Assembly: GCF_030052815.1 (NCBI RefSeq)
Contig: NC_079505.1
Span: forward strand, 79,120,351 to 79,184,350
Reading direction: 5' to 3'
Source: Hevea brasiliensis
Taxonomy: Eukaryota; Streptophyta; Magnoliopsida; Malpighiales; Euphorbiaceae
DNA: 64,000 nucleotides
Shown: in pieces, positions 51,322 through 62,970 of the stretch
Layout: every line of letters starts with the position of its first letter
How positions within the stretch are numbered: position 1 is the first letter of the stretch
Made by a program: the position numbers and the translations under genes
Notes under the pieces: generated by a model
Databases searched by the model: none
Told to the model about the DNA's origin: nothing
Seen by the model: only the letters and a program-made list of their open reading frames with translations

Positions 51322-51889
51322 ATTCAAATTAATTTTTCTCATTTCAATTTATATTTTAATTTTAATTGCTTTCAAATTATTTAGTTGTTATTATTATTGA
51401 AATAATTTTGAAATTTATTGATTAATAACAATGTTGTGATAATTTTCTTTATTACATTTCTTTATTTTTAGTGTTATTTTTTATTTTTATTTTATTATTA
51501 AAAATTAATATTTTCTTTTTAATTTTTACATGAGATATCTTGAATCTCTAACCTGCAACAATATTTTTTTTAATTAATTGAATTTTTTGAATTAAAATGA
51601 ATGCTTGAATCCTTTTTAAATTTTTATATAGATATTATATGTTATTAATTGAATTTTTAAATTTTTATTTATTTATTTTAATATTTAAACCATTTATATG
51701 TTCATAAATAAATTGATTTTGGTATAATTTTTACTTTTTAATTTTCAATTTAATTATTTTGTTGTTTAATTTGCATTTATTATAATTGTTTTTCTTAAAT
51801 CATTTTTAAGATTATATTATTTTATGATAAAATAAATTTTACTTTATTAATCTATTTGAGCTTTTTTTTTTTCCTATGGACACTACTTT
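50725..51889. repeat. Tandem-repeat unit 1, left part
   Basis: From AAACAACTTTTTTACTGTTC through 51560 it matches 58916-59575, including TAGCACGTGTTAATTGT and GAGATATCTTGAATCTCTAACC. Its last 300 bases match unit 2 near 57800-58130. It breaks at the ACTTT target of the LARD-2 insertion and resumes at 57061. It includes (TTA)n at 50957-51009 and (TA)n at 51282-51319. Confidence 0.65.
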
Positions 51890-53222
51890 TGTAACAACAA
51901 AAAAAAAATTAAAAATAATAATACTAATAAATAAATAAATAAATTAAAAAAAATAAATTAAACATTTAAAAATTTAAAATTTTTCTAGGAATGAATCTGG
52001 ACAACATGTCTGTCCAGGTTCATTCCCAGAATTTGAAAAAAAAAAATCAAAAAAACCAGCCGCCCCCCCTAAAACTCTCCCTCCCGTCACTCTCCCTTCC
52101 CTTCCCTTTTTCTTCCGGACGGCGAGGCGTTCCCCCACCCTGGGCAATGCCGACGAGCCACCAGCCGGCCTGTAGCACTGCCAGACGTGGCGGTAAGAGA
52201 AGAAGAAGAGAGAGAAAACGCGCGTACAGTGGGCAGTGGCTTTCCGGGCCGATTTTGGCTTCATCCGAAGTCCGATCGAGGTGATTTAGGTGGCGTTGGA
52301 AAGCTTGTTCTGAGAGATTTCTTTTGATACCCATTTTGCAGCAAATGGAGGTCGGATGAGTGAGATATGAAGGAGAGAAGTTTCTGATTTTTTAAGGTTT
52401 TTTGTCAGATCTAGGATGATCCGACTGTTGGATCGACGATCCGAGACCACCTATGGACTGAGGAAGAGGAGAGGAACATGATGGTATGATTAGATCCGGC
52501 AAATGTCGCCGATGACCGGTGGCCGGCCACCGTGCGCGGTGGTTCCGACGGTGGCTCCGGTGAGCTTTGGAGATGATTCAACTTCCAGAGGCTTTCTCAT
52601 AAATTTTAAAAATTTTTGAGACACAGATAAACTTTGGGTAAGATTATTTTCATTATTTCTCTATCTGTGGAGCATAAATACAATGTTTTTTAACACAGGA
52701 AAAATTGGAGAAAAATTCTAAAAAAAATATATGATGAAAGTAAAATTATTTAGAGATATTCTATGGTGTTTGTTGAATTTTTGAGTAATCGTAGGATATT
52801 TTTGAAAAAAATATAAATGGATTTTAGTTAGATTTTTAGCATATGGCTATATAAGATTATTTGAAATTATGGTATTTAAATTTCATATGATTGGTTGAAG
52901 CTTGAGGATGGAGGTTTAAATATGTGAATATTGAATTGGGATAAATTAAGAATATGTTAGCTGCTGGAAACTTATGAAATTGAGTAATATTTTGAGTAAA
53001 ATATTAATGGGTGATTAGAAAATTATAATTTCTTTTGCAATAGCCTTATAATATTATTAAGGACCGCGGGGCAAAATTTTAGAGCACATTTAGGTAGTTT
53101 TTTGCTAAAGGGCTAGTTATAGGCACTAAAACGTAATTTTTCAAGTTTATGACTATTGTCTAATTTGGAGGGCCTATGAGGGGCTATGTGATGTTGATGA
53201 GATGTGATTGTAGAAATTGAGA
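51890..53222 (+). repeat. 5' LTR fragment of the second LARD-family element
   Basis: Carries a poly-C-containing GC-rich segment (52060-52580) like the other LTRs and the conserved core at about 53031-53110. It stops within a GATTGTAGAAATTGAGAG phrase where interior sequence begins. The stretch 52746-53220 is matched by 56305-56790 in the right LTR. Confidence 0.8.
51988..52026. repeat. Hairpin near the start of the second LARD LTR
   Basis: GGAATGAATCTGGACA (51988-52003) and TGTCCAGGTTCATTCC (52011-52026) are inverted 16-base arms with a single mismatch, around a 7-base loop. It lies about 100 bases inside the LTR and is absent at the same place in the 4733 and 11737 LTRs. Confidence 0.85.
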
Positions 53223-56200
53223 GAGTTAAAGCCCTATAGCTAGAATATTAAAGGGTCACAGTTGCAAGGTAGCTAGAGTCAGTGACTCAGTTACCCTAAC
53301 ATGAGCTACAGTTACATCAGGAATTGCTGAAAGACTAGCAGTTTCACTATAGTCATAAATTAAAGGTAACACCTATAGGGTGAGGCCATTTGGTCTTTGA
53401 TATGGGGTCTTAGAGAGTTTTGGCATTGTAATGAGCCTTTTGCCTAAAGTTTAGTGAAAAACAATATCTTCCTTATGTAGCAGCAGGGCGCAGGGTATGA
53501 TTTTTCTCCCCTAAGGGAGACAGGATGCTATGGATGATGTTCATAGCCTGTGAAACAACGCTTTAAGGGGTTTGCAGTATGATAAGAGAGTAGATAGCCT
53601 GACATGGTTGTGGCAAGGTGGAAGATGTAGTACCTTTTTTGCAGTCAATTATGATGTAAAGTGGTCTTATTTTTTCAAGAGGGATAGGGATTTATTACTA
53701 ATAATGATGACTTATGGAATAGTATCCCAGATGGGACTGTAGAGTGTGGTAGAGAGTAGTTGGCTCGGGTATCCTGGAGAGGATACAAGTTCCATTATAG
53801 GAATCATATATAATCAGATCATGATGGATGTAAATCCTTTGAATTGGATGACAGGTTTGGGTGCCCGGAATCTTAAGTTTTAGCGAATTGAGTAAACATA
53901 GAAAAAAAAATAAATAATAAAATAAAATAAAATAATAATAATAATGATAATAATAATAACAAATAAATAAAATTGCTGCAGAATCAGTTCTCGAGGTAGT
54001 AAGGGTATTATGTAAGCTAAAGGATAAGAATAGAGATCATACAATAAAAGTATGACTGTAATTTTCTGAGTTCCTTTCTAACTTCATATTATTCAAAACA
54101 ATAGTATAATCTAATTATAACAGTATTAAGAGTAATAAATTAGCGAAGATAAATCACAAAAGGCCAATGGATAGAGAAAGTACAGAATGAAAGTTTGGAC
54201 AATTGATTGCAGATGCAATATAATTTAAATGCTAGTGGAAGTACTAGTTAAAGTTGTCAAAGGACCAAATCTGAGTAGCACAGATATGTGATAACGTGGT
54301 AGAGACTCTGAAAGATATAGTTAGCAAGTACAGCTGTCATGTTAGGAAGAATAAGGGAACCAGGGATAGAATAGTCAAGTTCTATTTTGGGTAAGACAAA
54401 AGAAATAAATGAAAGGACAGCTTGAAGAGCGCATAATAAAAGGAACAAAGTTAAGATATAGGGTAGGCTAAGTGTTATTCTTGGCAAGGTAAATGACAAG
54501 GACGGAAAACCCAAAATGGGACCACATTAGTGAGAATAGTGATGGAGATATGGAATCTAGTAATGTGATACTCATAGCATGATACAGTTAAGGTAGTGCC
54601 AGGGGCTAAAATATAGAGCTTGGAGTTACATGATTAGATCATACTTTATTTATTCCCTATTCCTAAAATGAAGTGAATAGCAATGGGGCAAGATGCTTTT
54701 AACTTATTAATAGTATCAAGAAGATTAGGCAAAGAATACAATAATAATGAGCAAAAGCTAGAAGGTGTGCAATGGTATTGCGGACTATCTAATTAGGTAG
54801 AGAAAAAGAAGTTAGTAAGTAGTAAGTTGAATAAAAGTCAATCTAAGGGATCAAATAGATATGATGAGTGGAAAGAATTATAGATAATGACACCTAGGCT
54901 TTAGGTTAGACCTTTGAGATGGTTCGTTATGAATGTCAGATAAATATTTTTAGTGTGATCAACAGAATCACTTTGTAGTGAAGCAATAACAATAGAACAA
55001 CAGTAGGGGTAGAATGAAAAGTGACAAGTATGGGTGGTTATAAATCACTAGAAAGTTCAAGGATCGAATTAATGACCATAGATAAGGGTGGAATTAGTGC
55101 TGAAAGAATCTATTAGTGAGAGAAATCTTTCAGGATTCAACAAAAGTTCAGGACACAATATAAACGATGATAGATATGAATCATAGGTCGAGTATAAGTA
55201 AAGTTAATAAATTATAAAATATTATATCAGGAAGGACAATTGTACGGTAAAGAGTTCATGCAGATGATATCTTATAGGTAGAGCACAATTGTGCTAGGAG
55301 ATGATGAAATTTGAAGAGAAAGACCAAGGAACATAGGTTAAACATTATTATATGGACAATCGGGCGTAGTTGAATATAAGAGGATATTTTTCTTTCTTTT
55401 CAAGTTTAACTTATGCTTTTAATTCTAGAGGGTTATATAAGGAACAGAGACTGAGTCAAGGAGACCTAGTTATTTGAGAGTTTGGTAGGCACCAATTCAT
55501 ACACAATTTCCTGATATGAGAATGACAGTAAGTGCATACCTAGTGTTAAGTATGAAAGGATGATCAGAGTAATAACAGGAGTTGAATTGAGTTAGCTACT
55601 AAGGCTTGCAATTGTTTTAAACTATGAGCTAGAGGAAATACTAATTATGGATGAGTTTCAATAGATGAAATTGTTGCTAATGGGAAAAGTTAAGGCTAAA
55701 GTTTGGAAAGCTATAGACAGTATATGTGATTATATTAAGAAGAATGAACACGTGAAGTATCTTGTTTAGAATTAAGGCATGGCACACATTTCCCACAGCC
55801 ATGTTATTTGAGATGGAATTTATAGTTTATGGGGCTCCTATCCATCCAGGATGAGCAATTTCCTACTAAGGCTAGTAGGGAATGATAATGTTCTAATAGT
55901 TAAGTTGGAAAAAGGGGATACAAAAAGAATTTTCTATGGTTAATTATAAGTGTTACATAAGGTGAAGAATGTGCTGAAGGGAATAAATCGTACGGTAAAA
56001 ATTCTTGAAGTAATGGAATTAGTGACCAAGATAGGACTAAGGAACGAAAAGAAAGCTAAAGTTGATGATGTGATGGACATCCTTGAAGGAAAAAGGTGTA
56101 AAGGTGAGATAGGACTAAGATTAAGGAATAAGTACAACATGTTGAAAAGATATCAACAATAGCAGAAATAGGAAAAGGAAGTGGATAAGATCCAAAGGAC

Positions 56201-56305
56201 AAGAAGGAAGCTCGGTAGAGCTAGTTAAAATGATGAGGATAAGACGGAATAGGTATGCTAGGAACACATTAAGAGATATTTGAAATCAGTTATTATGAGA
56301 TGATA
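53223..56305 (+). other. Non-coding interior of the second LARD-family element
   Basis: Collinear with 7782-10890; line-by-line reading shows long identical stretches broken by scattered substitutions and small indels. No gag-pol domain is recognisable. The frame 55950-56162 (Lys-rich) only partly agrees with the first copy. No long open frame survives in either copy. Confidence 0.7.
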
Positions 56306-57055
56306 TATTTGGAGATATTCTATGGTGTTTGTTGAATTTTTGAGTGATTGTAGAATATTTTTGAAAAAAATATAGATGGATTTTAGTTAGATTTTTAGCA
56401 TATAGGCATATAAGATTATTTGAAATTATGATATTTAAATTTTATATGATTGGTTGAAGCTTGAGGATGGAGGTTTAAATATGTGAATATTGAATTGGGA
56501 TGAATTAAGAATATGTTAGCTGCTAGAAACTTATGAAATTGAGTAATCTTTTGAGTAAAATATTAATGGGTAATTAGAAAATTATAATTCCTTTTGCAAT
56601 AGCCTTATAATATTATTAAGGACCGCGGGGCAAAATTTTAGAATTTTTAGAGCACATTTGAGTAGTTTTTGAAAAAGAGCTAGTTATAGGGATAAAAACG
56701 TAATTTTTCAAGTTTATAACTATTGTCTAATTTGGAGGGCCCAGGAGGGGCCATGTGATGTTGATGAGATGTGATTGTAGAAATTGAGAATTTAGAAGTG
56801 TTATTTTAAATAGTTTGTAAATGATGTAACAGGGTTGAACTGGGCTCCCCTAATTTTAGTTTCTGATAATTACTGGGCTAAAATGACCCGAAATAAAATT
56901 ATAACAGTTTAATTTAAATTATTTTATATGCATATTGGGCCTAAATTATGGGCCTAGTCATGGGTTGAGGAATAGTTAGGCTTACTATGGATCTCGGGGG
57001 CTTTAGGCTGGCCCAGGTCCTAGTGTCGGTCCGGCCCATAGGTTGGGTCGTAACA
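56306..57055 (+). repeat. 3' LTR fragment of the second LARD-family element
   Basis: Starts abruptly with the ATATTCTATGGTGTTTG phrase that lies inside the left LTR at about 52757. It keeps the core (56588-56665). It then jumps at about 56795 from sequence matching 5880-5895 to sequence matching 6850 onward of the first element, and ends GGTCGTAACA. Confidence 0.8.
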
Positions 57056-57060
57056 ACTTT

Positions 57061-57094
57061 AAAATGGTAAAATTTTGATTAAAATTATTATTTT

Positions 57095-57139
<45 letters not shown>

Positions 57140-57745
57140 CTTTTAAAGTATTTAAAAATAATATTTATAAACTTTTTTATAATATCTATTTAGAGTTGTT
57201 ACCCATTAAATGTATAATTATAAATAATAATAATTAAATTTGCTTTGCTTATATTTAATTTATTTTTTAATAATTAGAAATATTTTAAAACAATATGCAT
57301 ATACTTTATTTTTATATACTAAACCTGTTACCATAAGAATAATATTTTTATTATTTTTTTAAATAATCATTACTATTATTTTCTTTTATAACTATGCTCT
57401 ACAATTATTTTTTTTTTGAAATTATATATTTTTCTATGTTTTATAATAAATAAATAATAAATATAATATTATTAATATTAATTCATTTTAAACTAAACTA
57501 TATACACATAACTAATTTATAATATAATGAATGATTAAAATTTTATTCCACTTGAATTATGATCTACACATAATTAATGTGTAATATAATTTTTTATATA
57601 ATTTTAAAATAAAATTACATGTATTTTTATGAAAAATATTTTTTTATTAATTATATTAATATAATAAATATATATAGATAAAAAAAAATTAACATTCATA
57701 GCATAGCGCTGTTTTTAAATAGCTTGTATCATACTAAAAGATAAG
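57061..57745. repeat. Tandem-repeat unit 1, right part
   Basis: Continues unit 1 beyond the LARD-2 insertion. It pairs with 58127-58900 of unit 2, including ATTTTGATTAAAATTATTA, ATTATTAATATTA and the closing TAGCTTGTATCATACTAAAA. It has a (TAA)n at 57096-57139. Confidence 0.6.
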
Positions 57746-58449
57746 ACACTTTTACTGTTCCTAATAACGGTAAAAATTCCTTTTTGCCCCTTTTTTATTA
57801 GAAAAAATATTATCACCATAAAAATTTCTGTTTATGAGTTTTATTTTTTTAAATGAGTTTTCAAAATTTTTATTATTATAAATTTTAAAAACTTAAGTGT
57901 TTGTATATGAATTCAAATTATTTTTTTATTATTGTTATTTTAATCATTCAATTTGCATTAATTATTATTAAATCAATTTTAATAAAATTTTACTTTATGA
58001 TAAATATAAATCTCACTTTATATAACATTATATTAATTAAACATTAGACTTTCATCTCATTATAAGGAAGAAAGTATAATAATCTATTTTAGCAATATTT
58101 TTTTGTTTTTTTTTCTAAAAATACTGCTTTAAAATATTAAGATTTTGATTAACATTATTACATTCTATTGTTATAATTTTGTAATTATTACTGTTATCTA
58201 AAAATAATATTTACAGGCTTTTCATAACATTTATTTAGATTTGTTAGCCTATTAAATGTGTAAATTTAGTTTATAAGTAACAAAAAATTAAAATTGCTTT
58301 ATTTTTAAATTTTGATATAATTTATAATATATTAAATTTAAATTAAAAAAATGTTAAAACGATGTGCATATAAATATAAAATTAAGACTATTACTATAAG
58401 AACAGTGTTAGACATTTTTTAGATGGGTTAATTAATTTACTTTTTTAAC

Positions 58450-58500
<51 letters not shown>

Positions 58501-58915
58501 GTTCTTTTATAATTAGACCTTACAATTAAATATTTTTTTATAATTAAATTATTTTTATTTAATGTATTATAATAACTAACAATAAATATTATATTATTAA
58601 TATTAGTTGGTCTTAAACTAAACTAGTTACACATCACTAATTGACAATATAGTAAATGATTAAAATTTTATTTCAATTCTATTGATCAAATGATTTTAAT
58701 AATTATTGATGGATAATAATTTTATTTATAAGTTACAAAATAATATTTTATATTATTATTGTAAAATAATATTTTAATATTTTATATTATTATAAAATAG
58801 AATAGTATACATTTTCAATATAAATATTTATTTACTAATTTTATAAATATGATAAATTAAAAAAACTTAATAATACCGCAGCATCGACGCCAATAATTAT
58901 AAGCTTGTATTATAC
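57746..58915. repeat. Tandem-repeat unit 2
   Basis: Begins CACTTTTACTGTTCC and ends AAGCTTGTATTATACTAAAA. It lacks roughly 0.8 kb present in unit 1 (51014-51590 region) but keeps the uninterrupted target zone TACTGCTTTAAAATATTAAG (58122-58141), equivalent to the LARD-2 insertion site. It has a (TTA)n at 58451-58500. Confidence 0.6.
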
Positions 58916-59590
58916 TAAAACAAACAACTTTTTTACTGTTTATAAGAAATAGTGCAAACAACTCTTTTACTGTTTGTAAAAAACAGTAAACAGTAAAATA
59001 TAATTTTATCCTTTTAATTTATTATTATTATTATTAAAGAAAAGCAAAGTAAAAAATTCTCTCAACCCGTCTATTTCTGTTTTTTTTTTTCCCTATTGCA
59101 TGTAGCACACGTTAATTGTAAGAAGTTGAGAAATTAAGAGTGTTATTATTTCTATAATTTCTGATTATAATTATCAAATGATAATTAATATTCATACATC
59201 AAATAATCCTCTTTTAAATAAAATTTATGAAAAAAAACAGTTTTTAAATCTTAATAATTATTACTTTTTTAACAGTCCAATAATATAATAACAAATAATT
59301 TTAATATATATATATATATATATTATATATCAATTCAAATTATTTTTTTTCATTTAAATTTAAATTTTAATTTTAATTACTTTTAAATTATTTAATTATT
59401 ATTATTATTGAAATAATTTTAAAATTTATTGATTAATAGCAATGTTGTGATAATTTTTCCATTACATTTTTTTTTATTTTTAGTGTCCTTGTTTTTAATT
59501 TTTATTTTATTATTAAAAATTAATATTTTCTTTTTAATTTTTACATGAGATATCTTGAATCTCTAACCCGCTAAAATATTAAAACAAATA
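58916..59590. repeat. Tandem-repeat unit 3, truncated
   Basis: Matches 50750-51570 of unit 1, including GTAGCACACGTTAATTGTAAG and GAGATATCTTGAATCTCTAACCC, then diverges near 59590. Confidence 0.65.
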
Positions 59591-60327
59591 TATATTTCAT
59601 GAATTCCATGTTAAATTTCGTTTTGGGTATTTTTTTCTAAAATCCGAAGTTGGAAACCGATCTTAGTACCTGTCAGAAATGAGAAAACCCAACTTCTAGC
59701 GGGAGATTTTGATGTGCTGTGCATAATTTTTGAGTTGACAGACCAGGAACTCTTGAAAATGCTATCATTTCCAGATTTTAGGTTGGTCATTTTCCTTGCA
59801 GGTTCGGCTTATGATTTGGGTAAAGGTTCCGCACCAGCACTGGTTCTACGATGCATGGACATGGCACAAGGTAGCGTTTTTCAGTGTCTGAAACGTCTCC
59901 GACATGAAAACAAGATGACACAGCCCGAAAGTTTTCGGGCCATTTTCGAAAATACTGCAAATCAGAGACACATTTTCAGCCATGGACATGCATTTCTTTT
60001 TAAGAAAAATAATAATTAGATTAAAAACGCAAACAACAGAAGTCGTGCCACATCACAACACATCACTTAGAACAAAAGACATAGGAGGAGGAGGAGTAGG
60101 AGGAGGATCAGAGGACTTACCTAGCAGTGCAGTGTAACCGCCATAGACAGTGGCGTGATTGCGCAGGTGAGGGATCTCTTCTCTACGTCTCATTGTCTTA
60201 CGGCCTTTAACCTTCTCCATTCCTATGGTGATACTCTGATTGTGTTTTATATTGGATGGGTTTTGATTGGTTTGAGTCTTTGAATCTGATTTGGTTTGAA
60301 TATTTGGTTTATGATTTATGCATTAAG

Positions 60328-60376
<49 letters not shown>

Positions 60377-60634
60377 TTAGAATTAATGACTTTTTTTTCT
60401 TATCATTTAATTTATCATTTTCCTTTTTATTAATTTTTCTTTTTTTTTTTTAATCTTTAAAACAAATTTATCAAATAATTTTCATGAATTAATCACAATG
60501 TTGTTATATTCAATATCAATTTTCTCTCTAAATGTATATGCCATAATTAGATTTTTCTCACACCAAATTTAAAGAGCTCAAGGAAAGTTTAAAAAATTTC
60601 TCTCAAATTCACTAAAACTTTCCAAGATTTGCCC

Positions 60635-60698
<64 letters not shown>

Positions 60699-60702
60699 TT
60701 AC
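59591..60702 (-). other. Unassigned segment with exon-like pieces and microsatellites
   Basis: Less AT-rich at 59600-60230. On the minus strand 60221-60119 reads MEKVKGRKTMRRREEIP and HATVYGGYTALL up to a clean G/GTAAGTCC donor, like a coding exon of an unknown protein. Another minus-strand open stretch lies near 59960-59790. The plus-strand 101-codon frame at 59714-60019 matches nothing known. Microsatellites: (TA)n 60332-60375, and (CA)n then (TA)n at 60635-60694. Confidence 0.35.
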
Positions 60703-61389
60703 ATATTTCTCCACGTTTTCGTTCAGTTTCTGTGCTACATAGCTGTCTATGAAACGGGAAATGTGACCACTCTTCATCCCAAACTGGGAAGGGAGATCTT
60801 TAGAGATTAAGCTCAAAAGCTCAAGCCAACATTTCCCAAATGCCTCTAGTTTATCTCCATACTGCTTGAGGGCATGACCATTGGCGGATCCACTAAAACA
60901 CTCTTATACATTTATATATTTATTTAAATTGATCCCTTGTTAATTTAAATATTCAACGTTTTTTTTTAAATAGAGAATGTATTTTTATTAATAGAACGCT
61001 AATTTATTCCTATATATTGAGTAAATTATTGTATTACCCATAAAAGGTATATATCTTCTCTTCTTAAATTTAAAACTCAATTTTTATACGAAAATTAATT
61101 ATATTATTATTTGGTGCACCAAATATATTATATAATTTACTTTTATATTGACCTCAGAAAAATTTTTTTCTAAATCCGCCACTGAACATGATTTTGCAAG
61201 TATGATCTTATTCCATTGCATCCCCCAGTGAGAGAAACATAAGTTCAGAGTTTTATTGAGAGCATACAGAAAAGAAAAGATAATTCTATGAAACCAACCT
61301 TTTGCCTGTGTCATGTATATCCTAAACTCATAATCTTCCAGGTTTGTACATCATCCCAACCATCTTCTAGTAACTTTGGGAGCAGTTCT
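60703..61389 (-). pseudogene. SAM-domain protein gene fragment, broken by a MITE
   Basis: The minus strand reads ELLPKLLEDGWDDVQTWKIM from 61389, then MTQAK at about 61310, then after an intron-like gap a SAM-domain core. Around the MITE the frame runs SYLQNHALKQYGDKLEAFGK and on through WLELLSLISKDLPSQFGMK to GHISRFID, ending near a GTAAAT donor at 60702. This is the sterile alpha motif fold, and in plants it recalls the N-terminal half of SAM/peroxiredoxin-like proteins. Defects: the N-terminus is cut off after an in-frame stop, the expected CAG acceptor before GATGCAATGG reads GGG, a one-base loss leaves GAATAAGA in place of an E-I-R reading, and the hAT MITE 60879-61184 sits in the exon. 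No rest of the gene is seen nearby. Parent-family assignment is moderate. Confidence 0.65.
60871..61192. mobile_element. hAT-type MITE, 306 bases, with TSD
   Basis: The element is 60879-61184. It starts CATTGGCGGATCCACTA and ends CTAAATCCGCCACTG, inverted versions of a CAGTGGCGGAT-type terminus common in plant hAT MITEs. The 8-base flanks GGCATGAC (60871-60878) and AACATGAT (61185-61192) agree in the central CATGA and differ only by transitions, as expected for a worn hAT TSD. It lies inside the SAM-domain reading frame. Confidence 0.75.
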
Positions 61390-61584
61390 GTCGTGATCCC
61401 TTAACTTACAAGCCATTTTCTTCCTCTTCCCACCCCCACCCCACAGCCCCTCCCCCCTCCCCACCACCACCCTTCCTTTTTTTTTTGCAACAGGAAATAG
61501 TGCAAAATCTTGTTGCTAAAGAGGCCTGGATGGGATGCACAAGCAGTTTAACTATTTTTAGGCCTACCTCTCTGACATAGAATG

Positions 61585-61680
61585 GACCTTGAACATAACA
61601 ACAACAACTTAACCTCAATCCCAAATTAGTTGTAATCAGCTATAAGGATCCATTTTTGCCATTTAGCTCTGCCATGATAG
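61585..61680. repeat. SINE-like common plant repeat tail
   Basis: AACAACAACAACTTAACCTC, AATCCCAAATTAGTTG, CAGCTATAAGGATCC and TGCCATTTAGCTCTG occur in the order seen in a widespread plant SINE (Au-type) 3' region. No pol III box is evident, so only a fragment remains. Confidence 0.4.
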
Positions 61681-61689
61681 CGATGAAAT

Positions 61690-62970
61690 TTTAATGAACA
61701 TGCAATGGTAGTGACAATACATGGATAGGCTTATCCTCCATAGCCTTGAGACCAAAAAATTCTATTGGCTCACTGCTTTGGTGAAAAGCTCAGCATATCC
61801 ACCCAAATAGCGATATTCAAGTCGACAAAGATATTTCTTAAAATTTTATAATTGTTCAGAAATTGGTAGCTCAAGAAATGGTATTTGTTTTAATAAAACA
61901 TTTTTGGATATCTCATACAGTTCCTAATGTAGATGAATTATATAAAAGTGAAGCTTATATTTTAGGACTTTAGACAACATTTGGAATCAGTTGGTAATGC
62001 AATAGAAAAAGTATGCCAAATAAAGAATGACGGCTAATATCCAAAAGCTAGAAACAACATCATGAAGACTAGTAAAATTTTCCTGGAAACGGTCAAAAGA
62101 TGCCAACAGAGATTGAGGGAAAACAAGAAGGGTTGAAATAATAAATATAAAAAAGATTAGGGCAATCAATATTAAAGGCTTGATTAAACTATAACATTAA
62201 TTATTATAAATGATGTTAGTTTACAGATACATTGCAAGGGTATGATCCAATTTTACATGATGCTGTATCATCCAATGGCCAATGCTAATGGATGTCTTGT
62301 AAGTGACGGGATTTCTCTATTGCGTTTGCATACAATGTCCCAGTTGATGGCATCCCGTTTAGAGTCTTTATTTTCTGTTTTCACTGTTTGTCCTGATTTT
62401 GTTCAATTCTTGCCTTCTGTATGATATTTTCCCTGAGAATAAACAATGGCTTCTGTAGTTGAAAGTCGTTCTTGTACTCTAGAAAATAAAATCTCCATAA
62501 TTCTTCTTTTGCAAACAATTAGCTGCATGTTGAATTGTATTTAAATACTTTTGCAATTTTTTAACTTTTTCTTCACTCTGAACTTTACATTCCCGTCGCA
62601 AGTAAAACTTACCAATCATAATTGGAGGTGTTTGTAGAAGAAAAGATATCAAATTTTTTTGCCTATTGTTTTATGAAAATTGAAGTAAAAGCAGGTGAAG
62701 TTTGTCTTGAATTAGTTATCTTGCTCGTGTTCCTTTACTCTAAACGAGTTTTGCCTTTGGTTTACTAAACCTTCCACTCTAACATATCCCACCTTCAGGC
62801 CGGCATAATGAATCCAACTTTTCATAAATGGCAAGAAGATAGGTTTGGCTACTCAAAATTGATTACATAACTCCCTATTTAACACTTACCAAGATAACAC
62901 TACAGTTGAGACGTGTTTATAGTAATTTTAGCTACACTTAACAGCAGCAACAATTCGTTGTAATTATTTT
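61690..62970. other. Intergenic stretch before the U-box gene end
   Basis: AT-rich with a few short frames (61987-62169 minus, 62242-62424 plus) that match nothing I know. The part next to 62970 is probably the 3' UTR of the minus-strand U-box gene. Confidence 0.45.

Larger units (their letters stand above)
51885..57060 (+). mobile_element. Second LARD-family element, internally deleted, TSD included
   Basis: The element proper is 51890-57055. It starts TGTAACAACA, ends GGTCGTAACA, and is flanked by ACTTT on both sides (51885-51889, 57056-57060). Order: LTR sequence to about 53222; interior (about 53222-56305) collinear with 7782-10890 of the first element; then LTR sequence to the end. The left LTR lacks its 3' end, the PBS and the first 0.7 kb of interior are gone, and so are the PPT and the 5' part of the right LTR. 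The right LTR also lacks about 1 kb near 56795, where the triple motif would be. Outer ends and TSD show a normal integration; the losses are inside. Confidence 0.87.

Noticed and set aside
57700..58920. Helitron interpretation of the tandem-repeat units
   Set aside because: The unit starts look suggestive, but I could not find a convincing 3' hairpin followed by CTRR at the boundaries.
62242..62424. 60-codon frame 5' of the U-box gene end considered as a gene fragment
   Set aside because: A few residues recall known families, but no consistent domain or splice sites support it.
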